A program made the position numbers and the translations under genes. From the NCBI RefSeq assembly GCF_003054195.1, contig NZ_QBKP01000016.1:47714-111713 (forward strand): 64,000 bases of DNA, written 5' to 3'. Position 1 is the first letter of the stretch, and every line of letters starts with the position of its first letter. The DNA is from Gemmobacter caeni. Its GTDB lineage: Bacteria; Pseudomonadota; Alphaproteobacteria; Rhodobacterales; Rhodobacteraceae. The notes below the pieces were generated by a model. The model had not been told where the DNA came from. It searched no databases and was given only the letters and a program-made list of their open reading frames with translations. Positions 15,304-23,882 of this stretch are shown in pieces.

Positions 15304-16233
15304 TCAACGCGCGGCGTGGAAATTCTGACCAAGGCTCGCCGGCGCGTTCAGCGCCGCCCGGCCCCGGCCCGAGGACATGATGACCAGCACGAGAATGGTT
15401 ATCAGATAAGGCGACATCGACAAGTATTCGACCGGAATGCCTGAACCCGCCGCCTGAAGATTGAGCTGGAGCACCGTGATGCCGCCGAAAAGCCAGGCCC
15501 CCAGCAGCACGCGCCACGGACGCCAGCTCGCGAAGACCACGATGGCCAGGGCGATCCAGCCCGCGCCCGCGGTGATACCGTCGGTCCACTGCGGCACGCG
15601 CACGAGGCTGATATAAGCGCCGCCCAGACCCGCCATGGCACCGCCGAACAGGATGGCCAGCACCCGGATGCGCCGCACCTTGTAGCCCAGCGCATGTGCC
15701 GCTTCGTGGCTTTCGCCCACGGCGCGCAGAATCAGCCCGCCCCGCGCATTGCGCAGGAATATCCAGACTGCCGCCACCGCCAGAACCGACAGATAGACCA
15801 GCGGGTCATGGCCAAAGATCACCCGGCCGAAGAACGGGATGTCGGCCAGCGGCCCGAAGGGCACGGCGCCGGTATGCGGCGGTTTGATCCCCACATAGCC
15901 CTGCCCCAGCAGCGACGACAGCCCCAGCCCGAACAGCGTCAGCGCCAGACCCGAGGCCACCTGATTGGCCTGCATGACCTGCGTCAGCAGCGCGAAGAGC
16001 AGGCTCAGCCCGGCCCCTCCCGCCGCCCCGCCCAGAAAGCCCAGCGCCGGGCTGCCGGTGACGACGGCGGTGATGAAGCCGCAGACCGCGCCCATGATCA
16101 TCATCCCCTCGACCCCGAGGTTCAGAACGCCCGCCTTCTCCACCACCAGCTCGCCGGTAGCCGCCAGAAGGATCGGCACCGAAGCCACCATCAGCGAGGC
16201 GATCAGCAGGGCAGGATCAATACCTCCGAACAT
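15304..16233 (-). CDS. ABC transporter permease (BMP-type purine importer)
   Basis: A 309-aa permease with about eight hydrophobic segments, BPD_transp_2 family. Landmarks: GELVVEKAGVLNLGVEGMMIMGA near residues 27-50, NQVASGLALTLFGLGLSSLLG, and GAGWIALAIVVFASWRPWRVLLGAWLFGG. These match the second permease of BMP nucleoside importers. It overlaps the preceding permease by one base (TGATG). Confidence 0.92.
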   Translation of the reverse strand: MFGGIDPALLIASLMVASVPILLAATGELVVEKAGVLNLGVEGMMIMGAVCGFITAVVTGSPALGFLGGAAGGAGLSLLFALLTQVMQANQVASGLALTLFGLGLSSLLGQGYVGIKPPHTGAVPFGPLADIPFFGRVIFGHDPLVYLSVLAVAAVWIFLRNARGGLILRAVGESHEAAHALGYKVRRIRVLAILFGGAMAGLGGAYISLVRVPQWTDGITAGAGWIALAIVVFASWRPWRVLLGAWLFGGITVLQLNLQAAGSGIPVEYLSMSPYLITILVLVIMSSGRGRAALNAPASLGQNFHAAR

Positions 16234-17315
16234 CAGCGCACCTCCTTGCGGGCGGGAACGATACGGAAATTGGTCAAGAGGTCACAGGCCAGCAGGAAGA
16301 ACAGAAGCATTCCCTGAAACGCCTGAATGGCTGCCGACGGCAGGCCAAGGTTGGTCGAGGCCATCTCGCCGCCGATATAGGTCAGCGCCATCAACAGCCC
16401 CGCGAACAGGATACCCACGGGGTTCAGCCGTCCGAGGAAGGCCACGATGATCGCGGTGAAGCCGTAGTTCGAATTGAAGTCGATGCTGATCTGCCCGGCC
16501 GGGCCGGTGACCTCGAACATCCCCGCCAGACCGGCCAGCGCCCCGGCTATGCCCAGACACATGACGACAAGACGCTTCGGGCTGACACCCGCAAAACGCG
16601 CGGCACGCGGGGCCTGCCCGGCCAGCTTGATCTGGAAGCCAAGGATATGGCGCTGCAACAGCACATAGGCCGCGACCACAGCTCCCAGTGCCGCGACCCC
16701 GCCCCAATGCAGGCCGGTGCCCGCGATCAGTTCGGGGTTGGCCGCCGCCGGATAGCTGCTGAAATTGCGGCTGCCGGGGAAACCCGCGCCGTCGGGGTTG
16801 CGCAGAAAGCCGGTGGAAGCCATGGCCAGCACGGTTTCCGCCACATAGACCAGCATCAGCGAGACAAGGATCTCGTTGGTATTGAACCTTGTCTTCAGGA
16901 TGGCCGGGATCATCGCCCAGACCCAGCCACCAAAGGCCCCCGCCAGCACCATCACCGGGAAGATCAGCCAGCTTTCGGTCGGATAGGCTGCAAGGCCCAC
17001 GGCCGCGCCGCAGATCGCGCCCATGATATACTGGCCCTCGGCGCCGATGTTCCAGATCCCGGCGCGGAAGCCAAGGCTCAGCCCCACCGCAATCAGGATC
17101 AGCGGCCCGGCCTTCACCAGAAGCTGCCCGCGCAGATACCAGGCGAATTCACCGAACAGCGGGTCCCAGAAGATCGTGCGGATCGCCTCGAACGGGTTCT
17201 TGCCCAAAGCGGCGAACATCAGGCTGCCCGCCATCATGGTCAGCGCTACCGCCAGAACCGGCGTGGCCCGGCCCCAGAAGACCGAAGGCGAAGGCCGCTT
17301 TTCCAGCTTCAGCAT
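16233..17315 (-). CDS. ABC transporter permease (BMP-type purine importer)
   Basis: A 360-aa permease of the same importer, with hydrophobic helices across most of its length. Key segments: AGPLILIAVGLSLGFRAGIWNIGAEGQYIMGA, RFNTNEILVSLMLVYVAETVL and YGFTAIIVAFLGRLNPVGILFAGLLMALTYIG; all typical of the first BMP permease. The start MLKLEKRP is used instead of an upstream ATG that adds eight residues. A 72-base gap with two overlapping palindromes separates it from the ATPase gene upstream. Confidence 0.92.
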   Translation of the reverse strand: MLKLEKRPSPSVFWGRATPVLAVALTMMAGSLMFAALGKNPFEAIRTIFWDPLFGEFAWYLRGQLLVKAGPLILIAVGLSLGFRAGIWNIGAEGQYIMGAICGAAVGLAAYPTESWLIFPVMVLAGAFGGWVWAMIPAILKTRFNTNEILVSLMLVYVAETVLAMASTGFLRNPDGAGFPGSRNFSSYPAAANPELIAGTGLHWGGVAALGAVVAAYVLLQRHILGFQIKLAGQAPRAARFAGVSPKRLVVMCLGIAGALAGLAGMFEVTGPAGQISIDFNSNYGFTAIIVAFLGRLNPVGILFAGLLMALTYIGGEMASTNLGLPSAAIQAFQGMLLFFLLACDLLTNFRIVPARKEVR

Positions 17316-17335
17316 GCGCTGCCCTCCGTCCCCGC

Positions 17336-17359
17336 GCAAATTCCTTCAAAGGAATTTGC
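17336..17359. repeat. Perfect-armed palindrome in the ATPase-permease gap (first of two)
   Basis: Arms GCAAATTCCTT and AAGGAATTTGC around a 2-base centre. Lies inside a co-transcribed operon, so it most likely acts as an RNA hairpin. It shares its last base with the next palindrome. Confidence 0.8.
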
Positions 17360-17380
17360 AATTTTCTTGCAAGAAAATTG
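17359..17380. repeat. Perfect palindrome in the ATPase-permease gap (second of two)
   Basis: A 22-base perfectly self-complementary sequence with arms CAATTTTCTTG and CAAGAAAATTG. It abuts the ATPase stop codon (17388). AT-rich compared with its surroundings. Confidence 0.8.
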
Positions 17381-17387
17381 CCCGCTC

Positions 17388-18929
17388 TCAGCCCGCATGA
17401 TGCGCCACCTCCATCCCGTGCGCGCCGCCCATCATCAGGCCGATCTCGTCGATGGTCAGGCCCTGCACCGGACGCGGCTTCGTCAGCCGCCCCTCGTTCA
17501 GAGCCGCGAAACTGTCCGCGATTTCCAGCAGTTCATCCAGATCCTGACTGATGACCACGACCGCCGCGCCGCCTGCGGCACAATCAAGGATCGCCTGCCG
17601 GATCGCCGCCGCCGCCGCCGCATCCACCCCCCAGGTGGGCTGGTTTATCACGATGACCTCGGGGCTTTGCAGAAGCTCCCGCCCGACGACGAACTTTTGC
17701 AGGTTGCCCCCCGACAGCGCCCGCGCCGCAACATGGGTGCCGGGGGTGCGCACATCGAAACTTTCGATGATCTTCTCGGCAAAAGCCTCGGTGCCGCGCC
17801 AGTCGATGAAACCGCGTGCTGTCAGCCCCTGCCGCACCGCGCCCGACAACAGCGCGTTTTCCGTCAGCGTCATATTGGGCGCCGCCGCATGGCCCAGCCG
17901 TTCCTCGGGGGCGGAAACCAGCCCCGCCCGACGCCGGTCCGTCGGTCCAAGATCCCCGACGGGCTTGCCATGAATGCGCACCCGGTCCGGTGCCACCCGC
18001 AATTCGCCATTCAGTGCCAGCAGCAATTCGTCCTGCCCGTTGCCCGCAACCCCGGCGATGCCCAGCACCTCGCCCCGCGCCACGGTGAAGCTGATCGCCT
18101 TCAGGCTGGTGCCGAAGGGGATGGGCGAGGCGACCGACAGGTCGCTGACACCCAGCGCCACTTCGCCCTTTTCCGTCGCGCGCCGCTCCGGCGGGGTCAG
18201 CGTTGCACCCACCATCATCTCGGCCATTTCGCGCGCCGTGCTGTCGCGCGGAATGCAGGCACCGACCACCTTACCCCGCCGCAGTACCGTCGCCCGGTCG
18301 CAAAGCGTGCGGATTTCCTCAAGCTTGTGCGAGATATAAAGGATCGAGGTGCCCTCGGACCGCAATTGCCGGAGCGTCTGGAACAGAATCTCCACCTCCT
18401 GCGGCGTGAGAACACTCGTCGGTTCATCCATGATCAGCAGCTTCGGCGATTGCAGCAGGCAACGAATGATCTCAACGCGCTGCCGCTCACCCGCCGAAAG
18501 GTCGCCCACCATGCGCGACGGATCCAGCGGCAGGCCATATTCCTCGCTGACAGCGCGGATGCGCGCGGCAAGTTCACGCATCGGCGGCGGGGTTTCCATG
18601 CCCAGCGCCACATTTTCCGCCACGTTCAGCGCCTCGAACAGCGAAAAATGCTGGAATACCATCGCGATACCCGAAGCCCGAGCCGCACTGGGCTGCGAGG
18701 GCGCAAACGGCGCCCCGCGCCAGATCATCCGCCCTGCATCGGGCTTCACCAGCCCGTAGATCATCTTGACCAGCGTGGATTTCCCGGCGCCATTCTCGCC
18801 CAGAAGCGCATGGACCTCGCCTTCGGCAATGGCGAAGCTCACGTCGCTGTTCGCCACCACCCCGGGATAGGCCTTGGTCACGCCCTCGATGCGCAGCAGA
18901 TCGCCCGCGCCGGTTTCAGCTGCCGTCAT
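17388..18929 (-). CDS. ABC transporter ATP-binding protein, double ATPase (BMP-type purine importer)
   Basis: A 513-aa protein with two fused ABC domains, as in ribose/BMP importers. First domain: Walker A GENGAGKST, signature LSAGERQRVEIIRCL, Walker B LLIMDEPTSVLTP. The second domain has a degenerate Walker A (GVAGNGQDEL), LSGGNLQKFVVGREL and VIVINQPTWGVD, where the usual catalytic-acid position is Q/N-like, typical of the non-catalytic half. The start overlaps the xdhC stop by 4 bases, tying uptake to purine oxidation. A longer upstream reading frame lies inside xdhC and is spurious. Confidence 0.93.
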   Translation of the reverse strand: MTAAETGAGDLLRIEGVTKAYPGVVANSDVSFAIAEGEVHALLGENGAGKSTLVKMIYGLVKPDAGRMIWRGAPFAPSQPSAARASGIAMVFQHFSLFEALNVAENVALGMETPPPMRELAARIRAVSEEYGLPLDPSRMVGDLSAGERQRVEIIRCLLQSPKLLIMDEPTSVLTPQEVEILFQTLRQLRSEGTSILYISHKLEEIRTLCDRATVLRRGKVVGACIPRDSTAREMAEMMVGATLTPPERRATEKGEVALGVSDLSVASPIPFGTSLKAISFTVARGEVLGIAGVAGNGQDELLLALNGELRVAPDRVRIHGKPVGDLGPTDRRRAGLVSAPEERLGHAAAPNMTLTENALLSGAVRQGLTARGFIDWRGTEAFAEKIIESFDVRTPGTHVAARALSGGNLQKFVVGRELLQSPEVIVINQPTWGVDAAAAAAIRQAILDCAAGGAAVVVISQDLDELLEIADSFAALNEGRLTKPRPVQGLTIDEIGLMMGGAHGMEVAHHAG

Positions 18930-19864
18930 CCCGCCATCCCCCTGCGCTTCCCCTGTTCGCCGGCGCCTTTCAGCAGCGCGCTTGCCATGCCTATTGCTAT
19001 GGCTTGCGGATGCTTGCCAAGGCTCTTGTCGCCTATCGGACAGGCAATCCGTTGAATTTCCGTATGCAAATGCCCCAGATCGTGCAGTCGTGCCCGGAAT
19101 CGCGCCGCTTTCGTCGCTGATCCGATCACCCCCAACGAGGCGAAACCATGCGCCAGAATGCGGTGACACAGTTCCAGATCCAGCGCATGCGAATAGGTCA
19201 GCACCAGATGCGCCGCGTCGCGCGGGGCATGGGCGACCAGCAGCGCCGGATCTGCCACCGGCACCGCCGTCACCCCTTCGGGAATCGTGGCCGGAAAACG
19301 CTCGGGCGCGGTATCGACCCAGGTGATCGCCAGGTCGGGCAGCGGCGCCAGAACCGACACCAGCGCCCGCCCGACATGCCCGGCGCCCCAGATCCACAAG
19401 GGCCGCGCCGGAACCGCCACCGGCTCGACAAACCAGCCCTGCACCAGTTGCGGCGCCGGGGTCACGCCGCTGCCGCGCTGCGCCGCCAGCAGCCGCTTCA
19501 CTGCCAGAGGCATCGCGCTATCGGTTGCAGCGGGGCGGGCAAAAACCCCGTCCGGCAAGGCATCACCCGGCGTGAACCGCTCAAACAGCAGCGCCACGGC
19601 GCCGCCGCAGCACTGCCCGATTGCAGGCCCCAGCGGCCAGCGACCAAAGCGCCGCGCCCCGGCACCCGCCAGCATCTCCCCGGCGATGCCGGTTGCCAGA
19701 TGTTCCAACGCGCCGCCGCCGATGGTGCCCGCCTGCCCGCCGCGCCAGACCAGCATCGCGGCGCCAACCTCACGCGGGCTGGAGCCCTTCACCTCGGCGA
19801 TGACCACCCGCACCACGGTTCCCTGTGCGGCCAGCGCCGCCTGAAGCTCCGCGCGGTCAAACAT
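18926..19864 (-). CDS. xdhC: Xanthine dehydrogenase maturation chaperone XdhC
   Basis: A 312-aa protein needed to insert the sulfurated molybdenum cofactor into xanthine dehydrogenase. It shows the N-terminal XdhC/CoxI part with VIAEVKGSSPREVGAAMLV and the motif GPAIGQCCGGAVALLFE, and a C-terminal Rossmann-like part starting PLWIWGAGHVGRALV, followed by VLTYSHALDLELC and LGVIGSATKAARFRARL. Its start lies 8 bases inside xdhB and its stop overlaps the transporter ATPase gene, so xdhA-xdhB-xdhC and the ABC genes form one operon. Confidence 0.94.
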   Translation of the reverse strand: MFDRAELQAALAAQGTVVRVVIAEVKGSSPREVGAAMLVWRGGQAGTIGGGALEHLATGIAGEMLAGAGARRFGRWPLGPAIGQCCGGAVALLFERFTPGDALPDGVFARPAATDSAMPLAVKRLLAAQRGSGVTPAPQLVQGWFVEPVAVPARPLWIWGAGHVGRALVSVLAPLPDLAITWVDTAPERFPATIPEGVTAVPVADPALLVAHAPRDAAHLVLTYSHALDLELCHRILAHGFASLGVIGSATKAARFRARLHDLGHLHTEIQRIACPIGDKSLGKHPQAIAIGMASALLKGAGEQGKRRGMAG

Positions 19865-22277
19865 CGCCCACCTGCCGCCGCACCGCCGCCAGCACCCGCT
19901 CTGCCGTGGCGGGCGCATCAAGCGCCGGATAGGCGGACCCGTCGCCACAGGCTGCTACCGCATCCGACAGCGCCATCAAGGCCGAAATCCCCAGCATGAA
20001 GGGCGGCTCGCCCACAGCCTTGGACCGGCCCACCGTCTCCTCCCGGTTGGGGCGGTTCCACAGCGCGACATTGAAGACCGGCGGGCGATCAGAACAGGCC
20101 GGGATCTTGTAGGTGGAGGGCGCATGCGTCATCAGCCGCCCCTTGCCATCCCAGACCAGTTCCTCGGTCGTCAGCCAGCCCGCGCCCTGCACATAGGCGC
20201 CTTCCACCTGGCCGATATCAATCGCCGGGTTCAGGCTGGCCCCGGTGTCATGCAGGATATCGGTGCGCAGAATGCGGTTCTCGCCGGTCAGCGTGTCGAT
20301 CACCACCTCGGTCACCGCCGCGCCATAGGCGAAATAGAGGAACGGCCTCCCCTGCCCCTTCACCCGGTCCCATTGCAGTTTGGGTGTGGCATAGAAACCG
20401 GTCGCCGATAGCGAGACGCGCGCCTGATAGGCCCATGCCGCCACCTGCGCTAAGGGGAAAGCCTCCCCCGCCACCCGCACCATGCCGCCCTCGAACCGCA
20501 CCTGCGCAGGCTCCACCCCGAACTTGCCGGCCATGAACGCCGCCATCCGGTCACGGATCGTCAGACAGGCGGCCTGCGCCGCCATCCCGTTCATGTCGCT
20601 GCCGGAAGAGGCCGCCGTGGCCGAGGTATTGGGCACCTTCGCCGTATCCGTCGCGGTGATCTTCACTGCCGCCACATCCACGCCGAATACGCTCGCCGCC
20701 ACCTGCGCAACCTTCAGGAACAGCCCCTGCCCCATCTCGGTGCCACCATGGTTCAACCGGATCGAACCATCCTGATAGACATGCACCAAAGCCCCGGCCT
20801 GATTGAGCCAGGTGAGCGTGAAGGAAATCCCGAACTTCACCGGCGTCAGCGCGATGCCGCGTTTCAACACCGGCGATCCCGCGTTCCACCGCGCGATCTC
20901 GGCCCGCCGCGCGGCGTAATCCGAGGTGCGCTCCAGCTCGTCCAACATGGCTCGCAGACAGAAATCCTCGACCGGCATGCCGTAAGGTGTGGCCTGCACC
21001 ACCGCTTTCGGAGAATGGGTCCCGCCATAGCGATGCCCCGTCCCCGGATTTTCGGCCCTGAACACCCCCGCCGTCATTTTCTGTCGGGAAATATCCTCGG
21101 GGGGGCCGGGGGGGGCAGACAGCCCCCCCTCCGCAGCCTCCGCATAGAAATTCCGCCGCCGCACCGCGACCGGGTCCAGCTTCAGCGCATGGGCGACGTG
21201 ATCCACCACCCGCTCGATCCCCACCACGCCCTGCGGCCCGCCGAAACCACGATAGGCGGTGTTCGACTGGGTATTGGTGCGCAGCCGGTGGCTTTCGATA
21301 CGGATATTTTCAAGGAAATAGGCGTTATCCGCATGCAGCATCGCCCGATCAGCGACCGGCAGGCTCAGATCCTGGCTCCAGCCGCAGCGGAACAGATGGG
21401 TGAACTCCACCCCCAGGATCCGCCCCGTCGCGTCAAACCCGGCGCGATAGCCGATCTTCAGGTCATGCCGCTTGCCGGTGATGACCATGTCGTCATCGCG
21501 GTCATAGCGCATCTTGCAGGGGCGCCCCGTCGCATGCGCCGCCATGGCGCAGGCGATGGCGAGGTGATTGCCCTGGCTTTCCTTGCCGCCAAAGCCGCCG
21601 CCCATGCGGCGCACTTCGACCCGTACCGCGCTCATCGGCAGATGCAGGGCATGCGCGACCTTGTGCTGGATCTCGGTCGGGTGCTGGGTGGAACTGTGGA
21701 CCACCATATCTCCGCCCTCTTGCGGCAGGGCCGCCGCGACCTGGCCTTCCAGATAGAAATGCTCCTGCCCGCCGACCTCGAACTGCCCTTCGACCACCTG
21801 CGGCGCCTTGCCGATCGCCGCAGCCGCATCGCCCCGCGCCCAGATGACCGGGCCCTGTTCAAACCGGCTGTTCGCCGCTAGCGCATCCTCGACCGTCAGC
21901 AGCGCCGGGCGTTCGTCATAGCTGATCCTGCCCAGGCGTGCAGCCTTGCGCGCCGCCAGATGGCTTTCGGCCACCACCAGAAACACCGGCTGGCCGACAT
22001 AATGCACCTCACTCGTGGCCAGAAGCGGCTCGTCGCCCAGCGAGGGCGAGCAATCCGGCATCTCTGGCCAGTCTTCGGCGGAAAACACCGCGATCACGCC
22101 GGGGGCGGTCCGGACCGCCGACAGGTCCATCGCGGTGATCGCACCATGGGCGCAGGTCGAAAGGCCGAAGGCCAGATGCAGCGCATCCGCAGGCAGCGGG
22201 ATGTCATCGGTGTAGCGCGCGGCCCCGGTCACATGCAGGGCGGCGGCATCATGCGGAAGCGGTTTGCCGATGCTCAT
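19857..22277 (-). CDS. xdhB: Xanthine dehydrogenase molybdopterin-binding subunit XdhB
   Basis: The 806-aa molybdenum subunit that hydroxylates hypoxanthine and xanthine. Landmarks: [12 protein letters not shown] at the N-terminus, [25 protein letters not shown] (a molybdopterin contact), [21 protein letters not shown], and the C-terminal [16 protein letters not shown] with the catalytic-glutamate motif. It begins inside the xdhA stop (ATGA). An insertion of about 20 residues at roughly 383-400 is encoded by a palindromic repeat (21077-21130) that also occurs between genes; it falls in a surface-loop region before [10 protein letters not shown] and should be tolerated. Confidence 0.95.
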   Translation of the reverse strand: MSIGKPLPHDAAALHVTGAARYTDDIPLPADALHLAFGLSTCAHGAITAMDLSAVRTAPGVIAVFSAEDWPEMPDCSPSLGDEPLLATSEVHYVGQPVFLVVAESHLAARKAARLGRISYDERPALLTVEDALAANSRFEQGPVIWARGDAAAAIGKAPQVVEGQFEVGGQEHFYLEGQVAAALPQEGGDMVVHSSTQHPTEIQHKVAHALHLPMSAVRVEVRRMGGGFGGKESQGNHLAIACAMAAHATGRPCKMRYDRDDDMVITGKRHDLKIGYRAGFDATGRILGVEFTHLFRCGWSQDLSLPVADRAMLHADNAYFLENIRIESHRLRTNTQSNTAYRGFGGPQGVVGIERVVDHVAHALKLDPVAVRRRNFYAEAAEGGLSAPPGPPEDISRQKMTAGVFRAENPGTGHRYGGTHSPKAVVQATPYGMPVEDFCLRAMLDELERTSDYAARRAEIARWNAGSPVLKRGIALTPVKFGISFTLTWLNQAGALVHVYQDGSIRLNHGGTEMGQGLFLKVAQVAASVFGVDVAAVKITATDTAKVPNTSATAASSGSDMNGMAAQAACLTIRDRMAAFMAGKFGVEPAQVRFEGGMVRVAGEAFPLAQVAAWAYQARVSLSATGFYATPKLQWDRVKGQGRPFLYFAYGAAVTEVVIDTLTGENRILRTDILHDTGASLNPAIDIGQVEGAYVQGAGWLTTEELVWDGKGRLMTHAPSTYKIPACSDRPPVFNVALWNRPNREETVGRSKAVGEPPFMLGISALMALSDAVAACGDGSAYPALDAPATAERVLAAVRRQVGDV
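21077..21130. repeat. Palindromic repeat of the GAGGATATTT family, in frame inside xdhB
   Basis: Contains TTTTCTGTCGGGAAATATCC, then CTCGGGGG, and a GGGGGCAGACAGCCCCC hairpin. The same parts, in the same order on the opposite strand, make up the intergenic element near 50867-50933. It is translated without frameshift into residues around 383-400 of XdhB. Confidence 0.75.
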
Positions 22278-23671
22278 GCCCGCACCTCCAGCACATCAAC
22301 GCCTGCGCCGCTGGCCTCGTGCCAGTAGCGGAGCGCCATATTGCCCGCCGTCTCCAGCCGGTAGGCAGCACTGGCGCGCATGTCGCTGAGCGGCGTGAAA
22401 TCCTGCGCGGCGGCGGCGCGGGCAGCCTCGAAGGCCGCACGGGTGAAGGGCTGTCCGATCAGCGTCGCCTCCATCGCGGTCGCGCGTTTGGGGATACCCG
22501 CCATGCCGCCAAAGGCAATGCGGGCGCCCGTGATAGTGCAGCCCGCAACGGTGAGGTTGAAGGCGCCCAGCACGGCGGAAATATCCTGATCGAAGCGTTT
22601 CGACAGTTTCCAGACCCGCAGCCCCGGCGCAGTGGCGGGGATGGTAATGGCTTCAACGAATTCGCCGGGCTGGCGATCCTGCTTGCGGTAATCGAGGAAG
22701 AAATCTTCCAGCGCCATCTCGCGCCGCGCGGTGCCCCCGCGCAGATGCAGGGTCGCGCCCAGTGCGATCAGCGCGGGCGGGCCGTCCCCGATGGGCGAGC
22801 CATTGGCGATATTGCCGCCGATGGTCGCGGCATTCCTCACCTGTTCGCTGGCGTAGCGGGTCAGCATGGCGGCAAAGGCCGGATGCGGCCCGGCCATGGC
22901 GGCGCGCAGGTCGGTCAGGGTGACCCCCGCGCCGATGCGGATGAAGTCGCCCTGCGCCTCGATCCGCTGCATTTCAGCGATGCCGTTCAGGAAGGCGACC
23001 TGCGGCAGGCCACGCAACTGTTTGGTCACCCAGAGGCCGACATCGGTCGCGCCTGCGACCAGCGTCGCGTCGGGGTGGGCGGCATACCAGTCAGCGAGTT
23101 CATCGGTGGTTTCGGGGCGGAAAGCGCCGGGGGCTGTCTGCCCCCGGACCCCCGAGGATATTTGTGCCAAGATGAAAGCGCGGTCGTCTTCCATCCATGC
23201 CGGAAGTGGCTGGCCCTCGGCCGCCTCGGCCGCACGGATGATCGGGGCGTAGCCGGTGCAGCGGCAGAGGTTGCCCGCCAGAACCACATCGTGATCCTTG
23301 CGGCCCTGCGCATGGGCAGCAGCCATCGAGGCGATGAAGCCCGGTGTGCAGAAGCCGCACTGGCTGCCATGATGATCAACCATGGCCTGTTGCACGGGGT
23401 GCAGCGTGCCGTCGGGCGCGGCAATGGCCTCGACCGTGCGCACCGCCTTGCCGTGCAGTTGCGGCAGGAACAGGATGCAGGCATTCAGCGCGCGCGGCCC
23501 ATGTTCATCGGTCACGATCACCGTGCAGGCGCCGCAATCACCTTCATTGCAGCCTTCCTTGGTGCCGGTCAGGCCCCGATCCTCGCGCAGATATTGCAAA
23601 AGGGTGCGCGTCGGGCTGGTTTCACCCAGGCGCACCGGCGTTCCGTTCAGCAGAAACGCTACTCCGGTCAT
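22274..23671 (-). CDS. xdhA: Xanthine dehydrogenase FAD/iron-sulfur subunit XdhA
   Basis: The 465-aa small subunit that carries electrons from molybdenum to NAD. The N-terminal ferredoxin domain has [13 protein letters not shown] and a further [12 protein letters not shown] cysteine (first cluster); CGFCTPGF and the NLCRCTGY cysteines hold the second 2Fe-2S cluster. The FAD domain (from about residue 190) includes [14 protein letters not shown] and [24 protein letters not shown]. Between the two domains a repeat-derived insert encodes about 18 residues (around 164-182). First gene of the purine operon and divergent from dnaE. Confidence 0.95.
   Translation of the reverse strand: MTGVAFLLNGTPVRLGETSPTRTLLQYLREDRGLTGTKEGCNEGDCGACTVIVTDEHGPRALNACILFLPQLHGKAVRTVEAIAAPDGTLHPVQQAMVDHHGSQCGFCTPGFIASMAAAHAQGRKDHDVVLAGNLCRCTGYAPIIRAAEAAEGQPLPAWMEDDRAFILAQISSGVRGQTAPGAFRPETTDELADWYAAHPDATLVAGATDVGLWVTKQLRGLPQVAFLNGIAEMQRIEAQGDFIRIGAGVTLTDLRAAMAGPHPAFAAMLTRYASEQVRNAATIGGNIANGSPIGDGPPALIALGATLHLRGGTARREMALEDFFLDYRKQDRQPGEFVEAITIPATAPGLRVWKLSKRFDQDISAVLGAFNLTVAGCTITGARIAFGGMAGIPKRATAMEATLIGQPFTRAAFEAARAAAAQDFTPLSDMRASAAYRLETAGNMALRYWHEASGAGVDVLEVRA
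23127..23180. repeat. Palindromic repeat of the GAGGATATTT family, in frame inside xdhA
   Basis: A perfect hairpin CCGGGGGC-TGTCT-GCCCCCGG is followed by CCCCCGAGGATATTT and GTGCCAAGATGAAA, matching the element near 50867. It is read in frame as part of the linker between the iron-sulfur and FAD domains. Confidence 0.75.
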
Positions 23672-23882
23672 CGGTCGTCCCGCCGCGTTACCCCCTTGGC
23701 CCGGTTATTCCCCTCCGATGCGGCGTAAGAGGGGCAGCCTTGTTCTGGTTCTTTATAGATGACCCCAAGGGCCCGTCGTCTGGCAAGCATTACTTTTTTG
23801 TGTTTTCCGAAAGCAGTTGCAAGAAATGCCGAAGAATGTGGCACCCTTTCCGGCCGGACGCCGACAGGCTAGGCTATCGGGC

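Noticed and set aside
16647..19055. Plus-strand reading frame of 802 codons across the permease and ATPase genes
   Set aside because: Antisense shadow with Arg/His/Gln-rich composition and no start signal.
18929..19397. Extension of the ABC ATPase gene upstream of 18929
   Set aside because: The extra residues overlap xdhC in another frame and lack similarity; the ATG overlapping the xdhC stop gives the normal length.
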